Shown here one piece after another: positions 26,404 through 34,150 of a stretch of DNA of 64,000 bases. The DNA is from GBS-DC sp964451985 (lineage in GTDB: Bacteria; Armatimonadota; Fimbriimonadia; Fimbriimonadales; GBS-DC). Under the pieces are notes generated by a model that made no database searches, was not told the origin of the DNA, and worked only from the letters and a program-made list of their open reading frames with translations. The translations under genes were made by a program, and so were the position numbers. Every line of letters starts with the position of its first letter. Position 1 is the first letter of the stretch. The stretch lies in contig CAYVKB010000002.1 in assembly GCA_964451985.1 (NCBI GenBank), forward strand, positions 43,684 to 107,683, read 5' to 3'.

Positions 26404-26634
26404 ATGTTCGGGAGCATCGGCTTTAGCGAAATCATGGTCTTGTTCGTGATTGCGCTGCTGATTTTCGGTCCGCGCAAGCTGCCCGAAATCGCGCGCTCCG
26501 TCGGACAAGCCATGCGCGAATTCAAAAAAGCAGGCGAGGAAGTCACACGCTCGCTCGAAGAGCCTGTGGACGACCTACGCGACCGCATTCAGCAGACAAT
26601 CGAGTTTGAAGAGGAGCGACGATGGAGATCCTGA
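26404..26634 (+). CDS. tatA: Twin-arginine translocase subunit TatA
   Basis: A 76-residue protein with one N-terminal membrane helix (about 7-20), the hinge FGPRKLPEIARSVG (21-34) and an amphipathic helix followed by a charged tail, the normal TatA/TatB layout. It forms the pore of the Tat system that exports folded proteins. A frame is open further upstream, but the ATG at 26404 has a GGAGG site and gives the typical start. TatA and TatB are hard to separate by sequence; TatC is not in the window. It overlaps secG by 13 bases. Confidence 0.9.
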   Translation: MFGSIGFSEIMVLFVIALLIFGPRKLPEIARSVGQAMREFKKAGEEVTRSLEEPVDDLRDRIQQTIEFEEERRWRS

Positions 26635-26852
26635 AAATCATTCTGACCTGGGTAGACATGATTATCATGGTGCTGTTCATCGGGCTGGTGGCTATCCAGA
26701 CCTCGCGTTCGGAGGGGATTTTCAGTCCTGGCGCGGCGGACAGTATGTTCGGCAAAGCCAAGCCCGGCTTCGATGACAACCTGTCGCGCCTCACGCTGAT
26801 TCTGGCGGTCGCGATGTTCGCCCTCACCGCGATTGTGACCTACATGCCCTGA
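26622..26852 (+). CDS. secG: Preprotein translocase subunit SecG
   Basis: A 76-residue protein with two membrane helices (about 4-24 and 55-73) separated by a cytosolic loop containing IQTSRSEGIFS and a Gly/Ala-rich stretch, the hallmark of SecG. It assists SecYEG during Sec-dependent export. It overlaps tatA by 13 bases and the metallo-hydrolase gene by one base, so the three are co-translated. Pairing of Tat and Sec components in one transcript is unusual and may allow joint control of export capacity. Confidence 0.85.
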   Translation: MEILKIILTWVDMIIMVLFIGLVAIQTSRSEGIFSPGAADSMFGKAKPGFDDNLSRLTLILAVAMFALTAIVTYMP

Positions 26853-27493
26853 TGGTACACATCGAGAAACTGCCGCTGGGCGTGCTACAGGCGAACTGCT
26901 ATATCGTACAGTGCCCTGCCACGCGCGCAACTGCGATTATCGACCCCGGACTGGAGCCTGAGCGAATAATTGAACGCCTGCGCGCCCTGGGCGACCCGCC
27001 TGTCGTTGCGTTATTAGCTACGCACGGACACTTTGACCATGTGGTGGGCGTGCGCACCCTCAAACAATACACGAACGCCCCCTTCTGGATTTCTCAGGAA
27101 GAGTGGGAACTCTGGGCACAGTACGCGCACGAGCATCCTGTCTATCTGAACTTACCCCCAACAGAACCCGTGCCCCAGCCCGACCGATACCTGCGCGAGG
27201 GCGAGCAATTTGCGATAGGCGCGCTGCACTTTGAAGTGCTGGCGCTGCGCGGGCACGCGCCCGACCACATCGGATTCCTGCTGAAAAACACGCAGCCCAT
27301 GCGCCTGTTCTGTGGGGACGCCATCTTTGCCGGCAGCGTCGGACGCACGGACATCCCACACGCCGACTTCGAGACCTTGCATCATCACCTGCATACCCGC
27401 GTCCTGAACCTGCCCGACGACACCATCCTGCATCCGGGACACGGACCCGACACCACCGTCGGCATAGAGAGGGCGACTAACCCGTATCTGTAA
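26852..27493 (+). CDS. Metallo-beta-lactamase fold hydrolase (glyoxalase II-like)
   Basis: A 213-residue metal hydrolase with THGHFDH at residues 57-63 (His58, His60, Asp62, His63), a CGDAIFAGSVGRTD segment near 150 and LHPGHGPDTTVG near 193, the standard metal ligands of glyoxalase II-like proteins. It probably hydrolyses a thioester or similar small molecule, but the substrate is not determined. Its start overlaps the secG stop by one base. Confidence 0.88.
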   Translation: MVHIEKLPLGVLQANCYIVQCPATRATAIIDPGLEPERIIERLRALGDPPVVALLATHGHFDHVVGVRTLKQYTNAPFWISQEEWELWAQYAHEHPVYLNLPPTEPVPQPDRYLREGEQFAIGALHFEVLALRGHAPDHIGFLLKNTQPMRLFCGDAIFAGSVGRTDIPHADFETLHHHLHTRVLNLPDDTILHPGHGPDTTVGIERATNPYL

Positions 27494-27518
27494 AGCACTC
27501 GGAGGTATACTCTCCTAG

Positions 27519-27882
27519 ATGATCGGCGTGCGAAGCACACTCCCGCCGCCCGATATCGAGTATCCCGACACGGACGGAGAACCGATGGCGAACAACACGA
27601 TACAGGCGCAAATGATGATGACCTTCCAAGAGAACCTGGAGGCGATGTTCCGCCACTACGACGAAGTGTTTATCGCCATCGATCTGTTTTGGTATCCCGT
27701 CAATGGTAACAACATGGAGCGTACCCCCCCGATATGATGGTGGTCTTCGACGCCCGAAGGACACCGACGCTCCTACAAGCAGTGGGAAGAAGGTCAGGAA
27801 GAACACGAACGTGCCCAACAAATGGCGCAACGCCTCCCAAGCACCGGAAGCTGAACTCAAAGGGCTGAAAGGCGAGGCATAA
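27519..27882 (+). pseudogene. Decayed Uma2-family endonuclease-like gene
   Basis: The region begins with DIEYPDTDGEPM and NLFWYP-like IDLFWYPVNG, the N-terminal signature of Uma2 proteins. The frame breaks at a run of seven C (27724-27730); after a one-base shift it continues as PDMMVVF, and after another shift near 27752 as GHRRSYKQWEEG, followed directly by EEHERAQQMAQRL, which normally forms the coiled C-terminal tail. The catalytic core between these parts (the PD-(D/E)XK region) is missing. A GGTATACT box ends 7 bases before the ATG. Uma2 genes are common multi-copy genes of unclear function; this one is dead. Confidence 0.78.
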
Positions 27883-27914
27883 AAAACAAACCCTTGTGCC
27901 CACAGGAGAAAACC

Positions 27915-28670
27915 ATGCCAAACATCGGACTGCAACTGTATACGCTGCGCGACGACCTGAAAACGGACTTCGCGGGCACTATCCGCGCCGTCGCGCAAAT
28001 GGGCTACGATTACATCGAGACCACAGGCTTTATGGGCGAACACAGCCCTGTGATGCAGCAACTGCTCGACGAGACGGGGCTGAAAATCGCAGGGCTGGGC
28101 TTCGACCTGCACGCGCTGGAGACTGAACCCCAAGCAGCTATAGACGCCTGCAAGCAGTGGAATGCCCACTACGCTGTGACCTTCTGGATACATGACGCCG
28201 AACGGCAAAGCGCAGACGACTGGCGGCGCATCGCGGAACGGTTCAATCGCATCGGCGAATCGCTGGCGCAGGGGAATGTACCTTTTCTATACCACATTCA
28301 CGGCTACGAGTTCACTGAATACGACGGCAAACGCGCCATCGACCTCCTGATGGAGAACACCGACCCGCACTACTTCAGCTTAGAAGTGGATACTTACTGG
28401 GCGGAGTTCGGCGGCGTGAACGCGTTGGAGTTCTGCGCCCAGTACGCCGACCGAATCTGCGCCCTGCACCTGAAAGACTACATCAGCAAGCCCGAAATGC
28501 ACGATATCGAAGTCGGCGAGGGCGCGATTGACATGCACGGCGTGCTGAAACTGGCAGTCCAACACGGCTGGGAGTGGCTGATTATCGAGCAGGAACGCTA
28601 TATTCGCACGCCCCTCGAAAGTGCGGCGCGATGCCTGCATAATGTGGAACGGATGCTGAGAACCCTGTAG
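27915..28670 (+). CDS. Sugar phosphate isomerase/epimerase family protein (TIM barrel)
   Basis: A 251-residue AP-endonuclease-2-like TIM barrel. It starts IGLQLYTLRDDLKTDF, a common opening of this family, and has metal-ligand candidates in FSLEVDTYWAEF, ALHLKDYI and WLIIEQERY. Family members isomerise or epimerise keto-sugars such as inosose or xylose. No sugar operon surrounds it, so its substrate is unknown. The ATG at 27915 has AGGAG six bases before it, which decides against an upstream in-frame start. Confidence 0.85.
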   Translation: MPNIGLQLYTLRDDLKTDFAGTIRAVAQMGYDYIETTGFMGEHSPVMQQLLDETGLKIAGLGFDLHALETEPQAAIDACKQWNAHYAVTFWIHDAERQSADDWRRIAERFNRIGESLAQGNVPFLYHIHGYEFTEYDGKRAIDLLMENTDPHYFSLEVDTYWAEFGGVNALEFCAQYADRICALHLKDYISKPEMHDIEVGEGAIDMHGVLKLAVQHGWEWLIIEQERYIRTPLESAARCLHNVERMLRTL

Positions 28671-28730
28671 CAGGAAATCAAACCGCGAGAGCGAATCTGC
28701 CGTATGGAATAATCAAGAGGGATGATTTCT

Positions 28731-29081
28731 ATGTTTGCGCTGAACTTCTATACGGATTTGTACGAGGATATGCTGCGTACCCTGCGCAAGACGGCGACGA
28801 TTCGGCTCGGCGATAAGTCGCGTAAATACAGTGCAGGGCAGATTGTGTGGATCACTGTGGGACCGCGCTTCGGCAAACGCAAGCGACTGTTCACAGCGAT
28901 CCTGGATCGCGTGGAGGTCAAGCCGATTGCCGACCTCAGCCCGCGCGACATCGAACGCGAGAACCCTGAGTTTCGCACGGTGGAGGATGTTATCGCGCTG
29001 CTGGAGCGCATCTACGACCGCCCGGTGTCGATGGACGATTTAGTGACGGTCATCTACTTCTCGCCTGTCGACGAGGGTTAA
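28731..29081 (+). CDS. ASCH/PUA-like domain protein
   Basis: A 116-residue basic protein. The pattern of a small beta-barrel with RLGDKSRKYSAGQIVWITVG and a following RVEVKPIADLS strand is consistent with the ASCH branch of the PUA superfamily, which is linked to RNA binding. The assignment rests on layout rather than on a diagnostic motif. The ATG at 28731 has AAGAGGG at the proper distance; the ATG at 28722 lies too close to it. Confidence 0.6.
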   Translation: MFALNFYTDLYEDMLRTLRKTATIRLGDKSRKYSAGQIVWITVGPRFGKRKRLFTAILDRVEVKPIADLSPRDIERENPEFRTVEDVIALLERIYDRPVSMDDLVTVIYFSPVDEG

Positions 29082-29122
29082 TCCCCTCCGCGCCGCGCCT
29101 GTAGCAGGTACACTTGAAGTGT

Positions 29123-30016
29123 ATGATTAAGTTCTCCAACGGCGAGCAGGTGGAGTTTTTCACGGGCAGTGGCGCGTTGGGCTTCGACGGGCGCGGGTGG
29201 TGGTGGGAGTACCCCCTGCGTTGGATGGGTGTTTTGAATCCCCACGATTTCGCGATTGTGGTGAAGACTCTCACGCTGCGCCCGCGTCGGGGCAACCTGC
29301 GCTGGTACGCCCCGTGGCGCTGCGTGCGCCTGATACGCGGCGGCACGGTGAACGCTGTTGGCTTGACCAACCCCGGGATCGATTGGTGGCTGCGCGCCTG
29401 CTACCCCCGGATGCGCCGCATGGGGCTGCAGATTGTGGTCTCGGTGTACCCCGAAAGCCTTGAGGAGGCGCAGGCGTTCGCCGAGAAGCTGCGTCCGCTG
29501 CAAATCACAGCGATCGAGCTGAACGCCTCCTGCCCGAATGTGGAACACTGCGAGGTGGACGCCGTGAACCATGTGCGCACAATCGCCCAAACCTTAGCCG
29601 ACACGGGGCATCCCCTGATTGTCAAGGTGGGCTATGACCAGCCCTATGTAGCAATTGCACAGGCGTTGGAGGGCGTCGCGGAGGCAATCCATGCGATTAA
29701 CGCCGTGCCATGGCGCATGGTGTACCCGAATCAGCCGTCACCCCTGGCGAAACTGGGCGGGGGCGGCGTGTCAGGCGAGCCGATACGACCGTATGTGCGC
29801 GAGGCAATCCAGCGTCTCACGCAAGCCACCATACTACCTATTATCGCAGGGGGCGGAATCTACACGCTATCGGACATGCAGGAACTTTGGGAGTTAGGTG
29901 CGCGGGCGTTCAGCATCGGCACGCTGTTCCTGCGCGCTCCGTGGATGCCGAACCGTCTTGTCCGCGCGTGGCGCGAGGCGCAAGCCTATGCCTACCACCT
30001 ACGCGAATCTCACTGA
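29123..30016 (+). CDS. Dihydroorotate dehydrogenase-like flavoprotein
   Basis: A 297-residue TIM-barrel protein of the PyrD family. Supporting segments are VGLTNPGIDWW near residue 77, ELNASCPNVEHCE near 133, LIVKVGYDQ near 172 and LPIIAGGGIYTLSDMQELWELGA (about 235-257), which form the FMN phosphate site. The catalytic base region ASCPN is retained with Cys, as in class 1 enzymes. The N-terminal 60 residues are unusual (KTLTLRPRRGNLRWY), so another oxidoreductase role is possible. A GGTACACT box ends 8 bases before the ATG. pyrB and pyrR lie far away at 53-54 kb. Confidence 0.8.
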   Translation: MIKFSNGEQVEFFTGSGALGFDGRGWWWEYPLRWMGVLNPHDFAIVVKTLTLRPRRGNLRWYAPWRCVRLIRGGTVNAVGLTNPGIDWWLRACYPRMRRMGLQIVVSVYPESLEEAQAFAEKLRPLQITAIELNASCPNVEHCEVDAVNHVRTIAQTLADTGHPLIVKVGYDQPYVAIAQALEGVAEAIHAINAVPWRMVYPNQPSPLAKLGGGGVSGEPIRPYVREAIQRLTQATILPIIAGGGIYTLSDMQELWELGARAFSIGTLFLRAPWMPNRLVRAWREAQAYAYHLRESH

Positions 30017-31172
30017 GATTATCCACGCCTTCGGCGCGCGTCCTGCAACGACCGAAGCCGAGTCGCGCCTGCGGGCGTACCTGATGCGCCGCCTACAGGA
30101 GCATGGGCTAAAGGTGTTCGAGCAGCCGTTTCAGAGTGTGCCCTCGCTTGCACCGATGTGGCTGGTGGTCTCCACGCTGTTTGTACTGTCGGCTGCACTG
30201 GCATGGGGGAACACAAGTGGGGCATGGCTGTTCAGTGCGATTGCCAGCGTTGTGGCGATGCTGATGTTTTGGGGCTTGGTCAGCGGGCGCTGGGATGTCT
30301 CGCGCTTCTTTCCGCAACGCCCCAGTGCAAACCTGATTGCCGTCGCGCCCGCCCAGCATGCGCCGCGCCGCACAGTTGTGCTGATGGCGCATATCGACAC
30401 TCAGCGTGCCACACTAATGTGGCATCCCAAGCATGTGCGGGCGTTTGGGCGCAACTTCCAGCTGCAGGCAGGCTTGCTGATTCTGCACTCGCTGCTGGCG
30501 ATTGCGCTTGCGCTGTCGCCGTTGTGGGGGCAGGCGTGGCTGGTGGGAGTGGCGCGAGGTGTGATGACGCTGGGCGGTCTGGTCGCACTGTATGGGATGG
30601 GTGTGCTGCTGCATCGTGAAATTGCCCTACCTTATGTGCAAGGTGCAAACGACAACGGTTCTGGAACCGCTGCCCTACTGACAATTCTGGAGCGCCTCGC
30701 CGAGAACCCACTGCCTGATACGGAAGTGTGGGGCGTGTTCACAGCCTGTGAGGAGGTGGGCAGACCAAGCGGCGCATTCGCGTTTGAGCGCGAATACGGC
30801 TACCAACTGCACGACGCCGAATTTCTGATTATCGATCACATCGGCTTGGGCGAGCCGCGCTATCTAACGGTGGAGGCGATGCTGCCCCGCGCCCGCGCTC
30901 ACTCCGAAATGGTTCAGCAGATGGAGCAGCTCGCCGCCGCACACCCGGAGTTCCACCTCAAGCCCAGTGCCGTACCTCACGGCGCCTACACCGATGCGCT
31001 GCCGTTCTACTTGGGAGGCTACAAAGCCATCGCCTTGTGGTGCGAGCTGGAGCCTAACCTGCCCCCCAACTGGCACTGGATAACTGATACGCTGGAAAAC
31101 ATAAACGAAGCCGACCTAGAGCGGGCTGTTGCGGTAGTGGAGGGGTTTCTTGAGTTAGGTGGATGTCGCTGA
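29988..31172 (+). CDS. Membrane-anchored M28-family peptidase
   Basis: A 394-residue zinc aminopeptidase-like protein. Metal ligands are visible in VLMAHIDTQRA (His135, Asp137), GANDNGSGTAALL near residue 227 and ACEEVGRPSG near 256. Two hydrophobic hairpins (about 57-98 and 155-205) lie before and within the catalytic domain, suggesting membrane attachment. The chosen ATG overlaps the end of the PyrD-like gene by 29 bases; a longer frame exists but starts within that gene. M28 enzymes remove N-terminal residues from peptides. Confidence 0.82.
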   Translation: MPTTYANLTEIIHAFGARPATTEAESRLRAYLMRRLQEHGLKVFEQPFQSVPSLAPMWLVVSTLFVLSAALAWGNTSGAWLFSAIASVVAMLMFWGLVSGRWDVSRFFPQRPSANLIAVAPAQHAPRRTVVLMAHIDTQRATLMWHPKHVRAFGRNFQLQAGLLILHSLLAIALALSPLWGQAWLVGVARGVMTLGGLVALYGMGVLLHREIALPYVQGANDNGSGTAALLTILERLAENPLPDTEVWGVFTACEEVGRPSGAFAFEREYGYQLHDAEFLIIDHIGLGEPRYLTVEAMLPRARAHSEMVQQMEQLAAAHPEFHLKPSAVPHGAYTDALPFYLGGYKAIALWCELEPNLPPNWHWITDTLENINEADLERAVAVVEGFLELGGCR

Positions 31173-31209
31173 AAGGGTATACGCCTCTGCTTCAATCTCA
31201 GAGACTGTA

Positions 31210-32109
31210 CTACACATCCAGCGAGGCAGAGGCAGGCACAATCTTCCCATGCTCGCGCGTAAGAAAATGCACTTCGCGGATGCCGTTGCGCAGTAGGTGT
31301 TCACGCGCCTCGTCCAAGCCGAAACCGACTTGAGTTGGGCGGTGGCTGTCGTCGCCGATGCAGAACATCACGCCCATTCGCGCACCCAGTCGCACTATCC
31401 AGTCGGCGGGGTAGGGCTGGTCTAAGCCTTTGCGCAAGGCGGAGGTGTTCACCTCCACGCGCGCGCCTACGCTGCGAATCGCCTCCAACGCATATTCGGC
31501 GGCGCGGCGCACGCGCTCCGTTGATATCTGCTCCAGCATGCCCAAGCGCGCGGCTTTCAGGCGCACCAAATCCAGATGCCCAATCACCTCCGGGCGCACT
31601 GCTTGTGCCATCTCCGCCACCTTGTGATAATACCGTACAGCAACCTCCTCCATCCCACCCACCTGTGCCATCATGTCGAGAAAGTTCTTATCAGAGTAGC
31701 CATCGATAGAGGCATCATGCAGGTAATGCACCGAACCGACCATATAGTCAAATTGATACTTCTGGCGGTAGTGTTGCACCAGCTCCGCATAGCGGTCTTG
31801 CGGCACTACTTCGATTTCGAAACCGCGCAGAACGGTCAGTCGGTCGGCGAATTCGTCGGCGAGTTGACTAATCGTGTGCGCGTAGCGGTCGAAGATTTCA
31901 TCTAAGGTCTGTGGCGTCCAGCCCCACTCAATCTCTTTAGGGTAGAGGAACTTGGCTTCTACACGGGGCATATGCTCCGCCACACCGAACACATGATAAC
32001 CTGCCTGATGTGCCGCTTCCAGAATCTCGCGCAGGCTGCCCTCAGCGTGCTCACAGAACTCGCCGCTGTGCCCGCCATGCAGCGAGATCTTCCACTCCGC
32101 CTTTTGCAT
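31210..32109 (-). CDS. PHP-domain phosphatase (histidinol-phosphatase type)
   Basis: A 299-residue PHP-fold metal enzyme. Motif I is LHGGHSGEFCEHAEG, followed by GVAEHMPRVE, RGFEIEVVPQD, GSVHYL near residue 124, GHLDLVRLK near 190 and IGDDSHRP near 257, all supplying metal ligands. The layout agrees with HisK/HisJ-type histidinol-phosphatases in histidine synthesis, though related phosphoesterases are possible. A GGTATACT box ends 10 bases before the ATG and there is no ribosome site. No his genes are adjacent. Confidence 0.85.
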   Translation of the reverse strand: MQKAEWKISLHGGHSGEFCEHAEGSLREILEAAHQAGYHVFGVAEHMPRVEAKFLYPKEIEWGWTPQTLDEIFDRYAHTISQLADEFADRLTVLRGFEIEVVPQDRYAELVQHYRQKYQFDYMVGSVHYLHDASIDGYSDKNFLDMMAQVGGMEEVAVRYYHKVAEMAQAVRPEVIGHLDLVRLKAARLGMLEQISTERVRRAAEYALEAIRSVGARVEVNTSALRKGLDQPYPADWIVRLGARMGVMFCIGDDSHRPTQVGFGLDEAREHLLRNGIREVHFLTREHGKIVPASASLDV

Positions 32110-32205
32110 AGCAGCGAAGAGTATACCCCGCCACCACTTCGAGCCAATTCCGCCAAATTCCCGAATTCCCTGTCCGGTTTTGGACGAGTTTTGAGTCTAT
32201 ATGGG

Positions 32206-32232
32206 GTGGAATGCCTTGCGAAGGCGTTCCAC
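32206..32232. other. Long hairpin in a divergent intergenic region
   Basis: A 12-base-pair stem with one G-T pair (32206-32217 with 32221-32232, loop GCG) lies midway between the PHP phosphatase and the C26 hydrolase genes. It is not followed by a T run. It is upstream of the C26 promoter, so it may be a regulatory site or a short dispersed palindrome. Confidence 0.4.
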
Positions 32233-32327
32233 AGGGCGAATTAGATAGAAATCAGCGGCGCTGGGCTTTGATCCTCCTTTCGACAGCGTCGCTTATTTTT
32301 CGAGTGGCTGGTGTATACTTATTCCTG

Positions 32328-33053
32328 ATGGACACAACAAAGCCTCTCATCGGCATTACGGCGAACTGGAAGTTGGTGGACGAGATTAGCGGCAAAGTGA
32401 GTATGAACGATGGTTATGCGCGTTCGGTGGCTCGTGCGGGGGGCGTGGCGGTGCTGATACCGCCCGGTGCGGATGCAGAGGCGTTGGCGGAACATCTGGA
32501 CGGATTGCTAATTCCCGGCGGTGCGGATATTGACCCCAAATATTACGGTGAGGAGCAGCACCCAGAGGCGAAAATTGTGAACGCTCCGCGCTTTGAGGAG
32601 GAGTGGGCGTTGCTGCAGGCGTTCGAGGCGCGGCGTAAGCCGATTTTGGGCATCTGCTACGGCTGCCAGTTGCTGAATGTGTGGCGGGGCGGCGCGCTGT
32701 ATCAGCACCTGCCCGATTTGCCTACTGTGACCCTCAAACACCAGCGCACCAGCTCCGACGAGCCGTTCCCGCGCCACTTTGTGGAGGTCGCCACCGATTC
32801 GAAGTTGGCGCAGATTGAGGGGCAAACGCGCTTCGAGACCGTGAGCGCGCACCATCAGGCAATACGCACGCTGGGCAAGGACTTAGTGATTACCGCCTAC
32901 TCGCCCGACGGCGTGATAGAGGCGATTGAAGACCCTACACACCCGTTCTTTATCGGCGTGCAGTGGCATCCGGAACGCGACCCTGACGCTCCCGCCACGC
33001 GTCGCTTGTTCGAGGCTTTCGTTCAGGCGTGTGGGACACATCGGAGCGGCTAA
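32328..33053 (+). CDS. Class I glutamine amidotransferase-like hydrolase (peptidase C26)
   Basis: A 241-residue cytosolic hydrolase of the gamma-glutamyl-gamma-aminobutyrate hydrolase family. The nucleophile is Cys110 in LGICYGCQLLN, and the catalytic His-Glu pair is in VQWHPERDPDA near residue 216. The segment LIPGGADIDPKYYGEE is also typical. It may cleave gamma-glutamyl amides in polyamine breakdown or other gamma-glutamyl bonds. The ATG at 32328 is chosen because TGTATACT ends 8 bases before it and the protein then starts at the first strand. Confidence 0.9.
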   Translation: MDTTKPLIGITANWKLVDEISGKVSMNDGYARSVARAGGVAVLIPPGADAEALAEHLDGLLIPGGADIDPKYYGEEQHPEAKIVNAPRFEEEWALLQAFEARRKPILGICYGCQLLNVWRGGALYQHLPDLPTVTLKHQRTSSDEPFPRHFVEVATDSKLAQIEGQTRFETVSAHHQAIRTLGKDLVITAYSPDGVIEAIEDPTHPFFIGVQWHPERDPDAPATRRLFEAFVQACGTHRSG

Positions 33054-33163
33054 CGGCTGGGCTGTGCTGCCGTCGACTTGAGGTGCCGCACTCGCAGGGG
33101 TGACACGAGGAAAAGTGTCGGGGAACGAGTTTGGCAGCATTTGCTACATCGCTACTGGAGGGC

Positions 33164-33497
33164 GAGGCTCCCGTCGAGCCAACCCGTTCTTCGGTCTCAC
33201 CGCGCGGCTTTCGGCACAACAGATGGCTCGGCAGGCGCCTCGCCCTCCAGCAGTGGTAAGGTTGCGCGATACGAGACAATAGGTTGGCTCGGCGGGAGCC
33301 TCTCCCTCCAGCAGTAGTAAGTTCGCGCGATAAGAGAAAATAGGTTGGCTCGGCAGGCGCCTCGCCCTCCAGCAGTAGTAAGGTCGCGCGATGTGAGAAA
33401 ATAGGTTGGCTCGGCAGGCGCCTCGCCCTCCAGCAGTGGTAAGGTCGCGCGATGTGAGGAAATAGGTTGGCTTGGCGGGAGCCTTGCCCTCCATGGG
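33164..33497. repeat. 61-bp tandem repeat array with a facing inverted copy
   Basis: Four full units of exactly 61 bases start at 33222, 33283, 33344 and 33405, and a partial unit runs from 33466 to 33497. Each begins with GTTGGCTCGGCAGGCGCCTC and ends with GATGTGAGAAAATAG. Differences between units are few. An inverted copy of the first 30 bases lies at 33164-33193. The 553-base gap 33054-33606 contains no convincing gene; open frames through the array read as repeated LEGEAPAEP-like strings. Unit length, lack of spacers and lack of cas genes exclude a CRISPR array. Confidence 0.85.
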
Positions 33498-33606
33498 CTG
33501 TTGTGTGCTTTGAGGTGATTCTGGGGGAAACCTGTATTTTCGCTGTGAGGCGTGCGCAGACCTCTGCCGAAATATCCTTTACAACCCACAAGGGGAGGTG
33601 GTACAC

Positions 33607-33696
33607 ATGTTCTCGGCGATTGCCATCGCGCTTGCCGTCGCCTGCATAGTGGGAGCTTATAGCCTACTGCGCGATGCGCTTGATGAAGTATGGTAA
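33607..33696 (+). CDS. Candidate 29-residue single-helix membrane peptide
   Basis: A short frame with an excellent ribosome site (GGGGAGGTG, seven bases before the ATG) encodes 29 residues: a hydrophobic helix (about residues 2-20, IAIALAVACIVGAYSLL) and a charged end RDALDEVW. It has the shape of small subunits or regulators of membrane complexes, but matches none that I recognise. It sits between the 61-bp array and feoA, on the opposite strand to feoA. Real translation is supported only by the ribosome site and the helix. Confidence 0.45.
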   Translation: MFSAIAIALAVACIVGAYSLLRDALDEVW

Positions 33697-33734
33697 AGTG
33701 GCACGGGCAATCTTGTCTGTGCGTGATTGCTACG

Positions 33735-34013
33735 CTAAAGCGGTTCAACAAAAATCAGCCCTGCCAGCTGCGCGTCGAGGGCGACGGTAGACATGCCAAT
33801 TCGCACGGCATACGCGGGGAAGCGTTGCTGCACGTAGACTGTTGCTCCGGGCATGATGCCCAGCACACTCAGCTTGCGCCAGTGCCCATCGTGGTCATGG
33901 ACGACCCGTACGATGCGTGCCTGTGCGCCCTTTGGTAGCTGCGTCAGCGGGACGGCTTGTGCGCCGTCTCCTGACGCTTGCGCCGTGCCCAGTTCACAAG
34001 GCTTTGTATCCAT
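33735..34013 (-). CDS. feoA: Ferrous iron transport protein A
   Basis: A 92-residue protein whose last 70 residues form the SH3-like FeoA domain: VPLTQLPKGAQARIVRV, then LSVLGIMPGATVYVQQRFP and a final VALDAQLAGLIFVE strand. FeoA supports Fe(II) uptake by FeoB. It is the last gene of the feo group on this strand and its start overlaps the Cys-rich gene by 70 bases; the first 20 residues are probably an artefact of the late origin of the start codon or a short extension. Confidence 0.88.
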   Translation of the reverse strand: MDTKPCELGTAQASGDGAQAVPLTQLPKGAQARIVRVVHDHDGHWRKLSVLGIMPGATVYVQQRFPAYAVRIGMSTVALDAQLAGLIFVEPL

Positions 34014-34150
34014 TTCGGCTCCTGCGGTTGCTCATAGCCACAGCGCGGGCACTTCACGAGTCGGCAGCCCCCAAACGCGGCGCAACCGCGACAGGCTTTC
34101 TGGATGCCCTCCTCAGTCAGTTCGTGCCCGCAGAAACTGCAACGTATCAC
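33944..34150 (-). CDS. Feo-associated Cys-rich zinc-ribbon-like small protein
   Basis: A 68-residue protein starting with GTG, which overlaps the TGA of the permease gene (GTGA). It has three CXXC-like clusters: CSFC at residues 4-7, CRGCAAFGGC at 20-29 and CPRCGYE at 34-40, then a basic tail. Similar Cys-rich proteins accompany feoA and feoB in several anaerobes and thermophiles; their role is not settled, and binding of iron, zinc or an Fe-S cluster is possible. The position between feoB and feoA and the four-base overlap show it is part of the transporter operon. Confidence 0.8.
   Translation of the reverse strand: MIRCSFCGHELTEEGIQKACRGCAAFGGCRLVKCPRCGYEQPQEPKWIQSLVNWARRKRQETAHKPSR

Noticed and set aside
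33222..33497. CRISPR array
   Set aside because: Units are 61 bases with no unique spacers between them, differ by scattered substitutions, and no cas gene is present.
33144..33751. Several long frames with strings such as LEGEAPAEP and SAGASPS
   Set aside because: They are read-through of the tandem repeat in different frames on both strands, have no ribosome site and no homology beyond other repeat translations.
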